A stretch of 53,904 nt of DNA from Candidatus Fimadaptatus faecigallinarum (GTDB taxonomy: Bacteria > Bacillota > Clostridia > Christensenellales > Aristaeellaceae). The stretch covers positions 1 to 53,904 of the forward strand of contig DVNK01000011.1 in the NCBI GenBank assembly GCA_018714445.1. Reading direction: 5' to 3'. The notes under the pieces were generated by a model. It saw only the letters and a list, made by a program, of their open reading frames with translations, had not been told where the DNA came from and searched no databases. Of the stretch, positions 51,844 through 53,904 are shown in pieces. Each line of letters starts with the position of its first letter. Position 1 is the stretch's first letter. The translations under genes and the position numbers were made by a program.

Positions 51844-53736
51844 TCATCTCACGCCCGCGTCTATCAGGCGCTCATACTCATCTACAAGCGCAGAAAAGTA
51901 TTCCAACGCTTCGTCATACGTGCTTTGTGCCAGCGGATCCGCGCCAGCCTGCGCCAACAGTTCAACCGGCGATGCAGAACTGCCCGCATTGAGCAGCTCG
52001 CCATATGCCTCAAGCGCCGCATCGTCGCCATCCCGCAATCCATCGCATAGCGCCGCGGCGCAGCACACCGACACCGCATAGCTGTACACATAGTGATTAT
52101 AATACAGGTGTGGCAGCGATGCCCACAGGTAACGGTTATGCTCGCCAAACTCGATTGCATCGCCGTAGTAGTCGGTATGCAGCGCGCTCCAACTGTCGCC
52201 GAGCGTCTCGGCATCCAATGCGCCACCCGCTTCAATAGTGTCGTATATCTGCTCCTCGAACTCGGCGTACATCGACTGGATAAACAGTGCGTTCGAAAAC
52301 GCTTTTAATGCGTACTCGATGTAGTACAGCCGCTCTGAATCGCTGCCCGCATCAGATATTCGCGCCTGGCAAAACAGCAGTTCATTTACCATTGCCGCCG
52401 TCTCCTGAGTGAGCAGGCTTGCCGTCTCATACAGTTCGTTCTGCGCCAGCGCCGACATGCGCCCATACACCGCATGCCCAAGCTCATGCGCCAATGTACA
52501 CGCGTCGTCAGTAGTGCCGGTGTAGTTGAGCATAATATACGGCAAATACTCATCCCCCAAAGTCAGCGTAAATGAACCATACGGCTTGGTCGCGCTTGGG
52601 TATACGTCGATTTGATTGCCATTTACAATGGCGTCCACGATGGACATGTATCCTTCGCCAAGCAGACTGAGCGCGTCGCGCACCTGTCCAACCGCGTCGT
52701 CATAATTCAACAGTCCGGGATCATATTCAGTAAAACTGGCCGACAGCTCAAACGGATACTGCACATCCAGTCCCAATCCGCGCCCATGCGCACGGATAAA
52801 GCGCTGAAACTCATCCGCACCCGAACGCGCCGCCGATATCACCATGTCATATACGCGCTCATCGACTCCATCTGCTGCAAGTGAAGCCTGGCGAGTGCTG
52901 TCATAGCCGTTTATGCGCGCCAGCGCCCAGTTTTCTGACGCGCATGAGTCCAGCAGCGCCGCAAATGTACCCGCATAGTCGCCATATACTGCCGCCGCAG
53001 CGTCATAGCACTCAAGCTGGAATTCGCGGTCATATTCGCCTCCATAGAACACCTGCCCGTACAATGCCGCATCCAGCTCGCGCTCTGAACCGTCCGGCAT
53101 AACTACACGCGGCGCAGGCAGTTCAAGATTGGCAAGTATTGTATAAACCTCAGATGCGCGGCCCTGCGATGGTTCCAGCGCAGCCAATACCCCTACTTCC
53201 GCCTCGCTGAGCACTGTGCAATCCTCTTCCAGCAAATCGCTGAAGGCATACTTATACTCGCTGAGCAATGGATCATTGAACAGTTGCACACGCTGCTCAT
53301 ACGGCAATGCCGCAAGTTCCGGTTCAACATATGCGCTGAGCTGCTTCTCTTCGCTCGTCTGTTGAGCGAGTAGTGCGAGCAGCTCGGTATATGTGGCATC
53401 TGTCGGGTCGAGATTATTACCGAGCGTCGCATACAGATACAGCCGCGTCTGAAGCTGGGTCAACTCGCCCATGTAGAACCTGTCAATATATTCGGCGATT
53501 GTCGCGGCGTCATCAAGTTGCCCTCTGTATTCGGCATGACCCTGAATGAGCTGTTCGACGCGTTCAAAGTCGGCGTACCATTCATCAGTGCTTGCGTAAA
53601 TCTGTCCAAGATCCCAAGTCGTGGGATACTGCGACGCGCGCGCAGTGCACAGCATGCTGTTCAGTATAACCAGCAGCAGTGCCAGTACCGCAACACGGCG
53701 CAGCCCCTGCTTTAAATGTTGGTTTATGCGGGTCAT
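51844..53736 (-). CDS. secreted M3-family oligoendopeptidase (PepF-like)
   Basis: A 630-residue zinc metallopeptidase with a signal peptide (1-34, cleavage after TARA). The zinc site is LAHELGHAVYG (His417, Glu418, His421), with the third ligand Glu445 in QETAAMVNE. The N-terminal TTWDLGQIYASTDEWYADF and the helical M3 domain match oligoendopeptidase F. Most PepF enzymes are cytoplasmic; this one is exported, so it probably trims peptides outside the membrane. ATG 53736 follows AGGAGG. It converges on the S66 gene. Confidence 0.92.
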   Translation of the reverse strand: MTRINQHLKQGLRRVAVLALLLVILNSMLCTARASQYPTTWDLGQIYASTDEWYADFERVEQLIQGHAEYRGQLDDAATIAEYIDRFYMGELTQLQTRLYLYATLGNNLDPTDATYTELLALLAQQTSEEKQLSAYVEPELAALPYEQRVQLFNDPLLSEYKYAFSDLLEEDCTVLSEAEVGVLAALEPSQGRASEVYTILANLELPAPRVVMPDGSERELDAALYGQVFYGGEYDREFQLECYDAAAAVYGDYAGTFAALLDSCASENWALARINGYDSTRQASLAADGVDERVYDMVISAARSGADEFQRFIRAHGRGLGLDVQYPFELSASFTEYDPGLLNYDDAVGQVRDALSLLGEGYMSIVDAIVNGNQIDVYPSATKPYGSFTLTLGDEYLPYIMLNYTGTTDDACTLAHELGHAVYGRMSALAQNELYETASLLTQETAAMVNELLFCQARISDAGSDSERLYYIEYALKAFSNALFIQSMYAEFEEQIYDTIEAGGALDAETLGDSWSALHTDYYGDAIEFGEHNRYLWASLPHLYYNHYVYSYAVSVCCAAALCDGLRDGDDAALEAYGELLNAGSSASPVELLAQAGADPLAQSTYDEALEYFSALVDEYERLIDAGVR

Positions 53737-53765
53737 CGCGTGCCTCCTAACTATGTGATTGGTTT

Positions 53766-53794
53766 ATTCTAGCATGTTTTAGTATGGCGCGCAA
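53766..53794 (-). promoter_or_regulatory. promoter of the M3 peptidase gene
   Basis: On the minus strand TTGCGC (53789-53794), a 17-base spacer and TAGAAT (53766-53771), about 30 bases before the start codon. Confidence 0.55.
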
Positions 53795-53868
53795 TCGCCG
53801 TGCAATACAATGTGTTTGAATATATTGTCGAGTTCAGTGGATTAACCTGGAATTTACCATTTTGCCTA

Positions 53869-53897
53869 TTGACGAATTCGGCAGAACGTGGTATAAT
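53869..53897 (+). promoter_or_regulatory. consensus promoter for a gene beyond the right edge
   Basis: TTGACG (53869-53874), a 17-base spacer and TATAAT (53892-53897), with an extended -10 TGG. The gene it drives is outside the window. Confidence 0.8.
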
Positions 53898-53904
53898 TTA
53901 TCTC

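Noticed and set aside
1..53904. CRISPR arrays, tRNA or rRNA genes, transposases, phage genes
   Set aside because: No regularly spaced repeats, cloverleaf sequences, rRNA stretches or mobile-element proteins were recognised on reading both strands.

Overview
The window reads as chromosome of a GC-rich member of the Bacillota, class Clostridia. An uncultured gut lineage near Christensenellales is my guess, not something proven here. The reasons are the order of the housekeeping block (yicC-remA-gmk-rpoZ-coaBC-priA-def-fmt-rsmB-rlmN-prpC-prkC-rsgA-rpe), the yerC-pcrA-ligA trio, strong GGAGG ribosome-binding sites throughout, and lipoproteins. Despite the high GC, isoleucine is written mostly as AUA. 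No rRNA, tRNA, CRISPR array, insertion sequence or prophage was seen.

Layout. 1-2.2 kb: a small two-helix membrane protein (minus) and a PocR/AraC regulator (plus). 2.2-4.7 kb (minus): a SsuABC/nitrate-like ABC importer. 4.9-18.8 kb (minus): fourteen tightly packed housekeeping genes, many overlapping by 4 bases. 18.9-23.8 kb (minus): ligA, pcrA, yerC. 24.1-29.2 kb: a DUF4097-type beta-solenoid protein, a fumarate-reductase-like flavoprotein with an SDR partner, a stand-alone TfoX C-terminal domain and an Imm5-like immunity protein. 29.4-31.9 kb (minus): a radical SAM/SPASM enzyme and a Nif11-leader peptide, a likely RiPP pair. 32.3-35.8 kb (plus): a secreted alkylsulfatase-like enzyme and a PreA-type dihydropyrimidine dehydrogenase broken by a 5-bp tandem duplication. 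36.4-45.7 kb: a group that looks devoted to nutrient uptake and starvation, namely a small ppGpp-hydrolase-like HD protein, a STAS domain fused to an APH-type kinase, a 1137-residue one-polypeptide amino-acid ABC transporter ending in an RsbW-like domain, a CstA carrier, and a secreted C69 dipeptidase. 46-47.9 kb: a DinB/UvrX polymerase, YolD and a 77-residue CxxC protein in one overlapping operon. 48.2-53.7 kb: a GNAT acetyltransferase, a nitroreductase, a secreted transglutaminase-like protein, an S66 LD-carboxypeptidase and a secreted M3 peptidase. The window ends in a textbook promoter for a gene beyond the edge.

Two places deserve most attention. The first is the STAS-kinase gene next to the ABC transporter carrying a degenerate RsbW-like tail: this would place a partner switch, normally used on sigma factors, on a nutrient importer. 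The second is the Nif11 precursor with its SPASM maturase, which has an RRE-like N-terminus. Both are inferences from sequence reading; no searches could be run.
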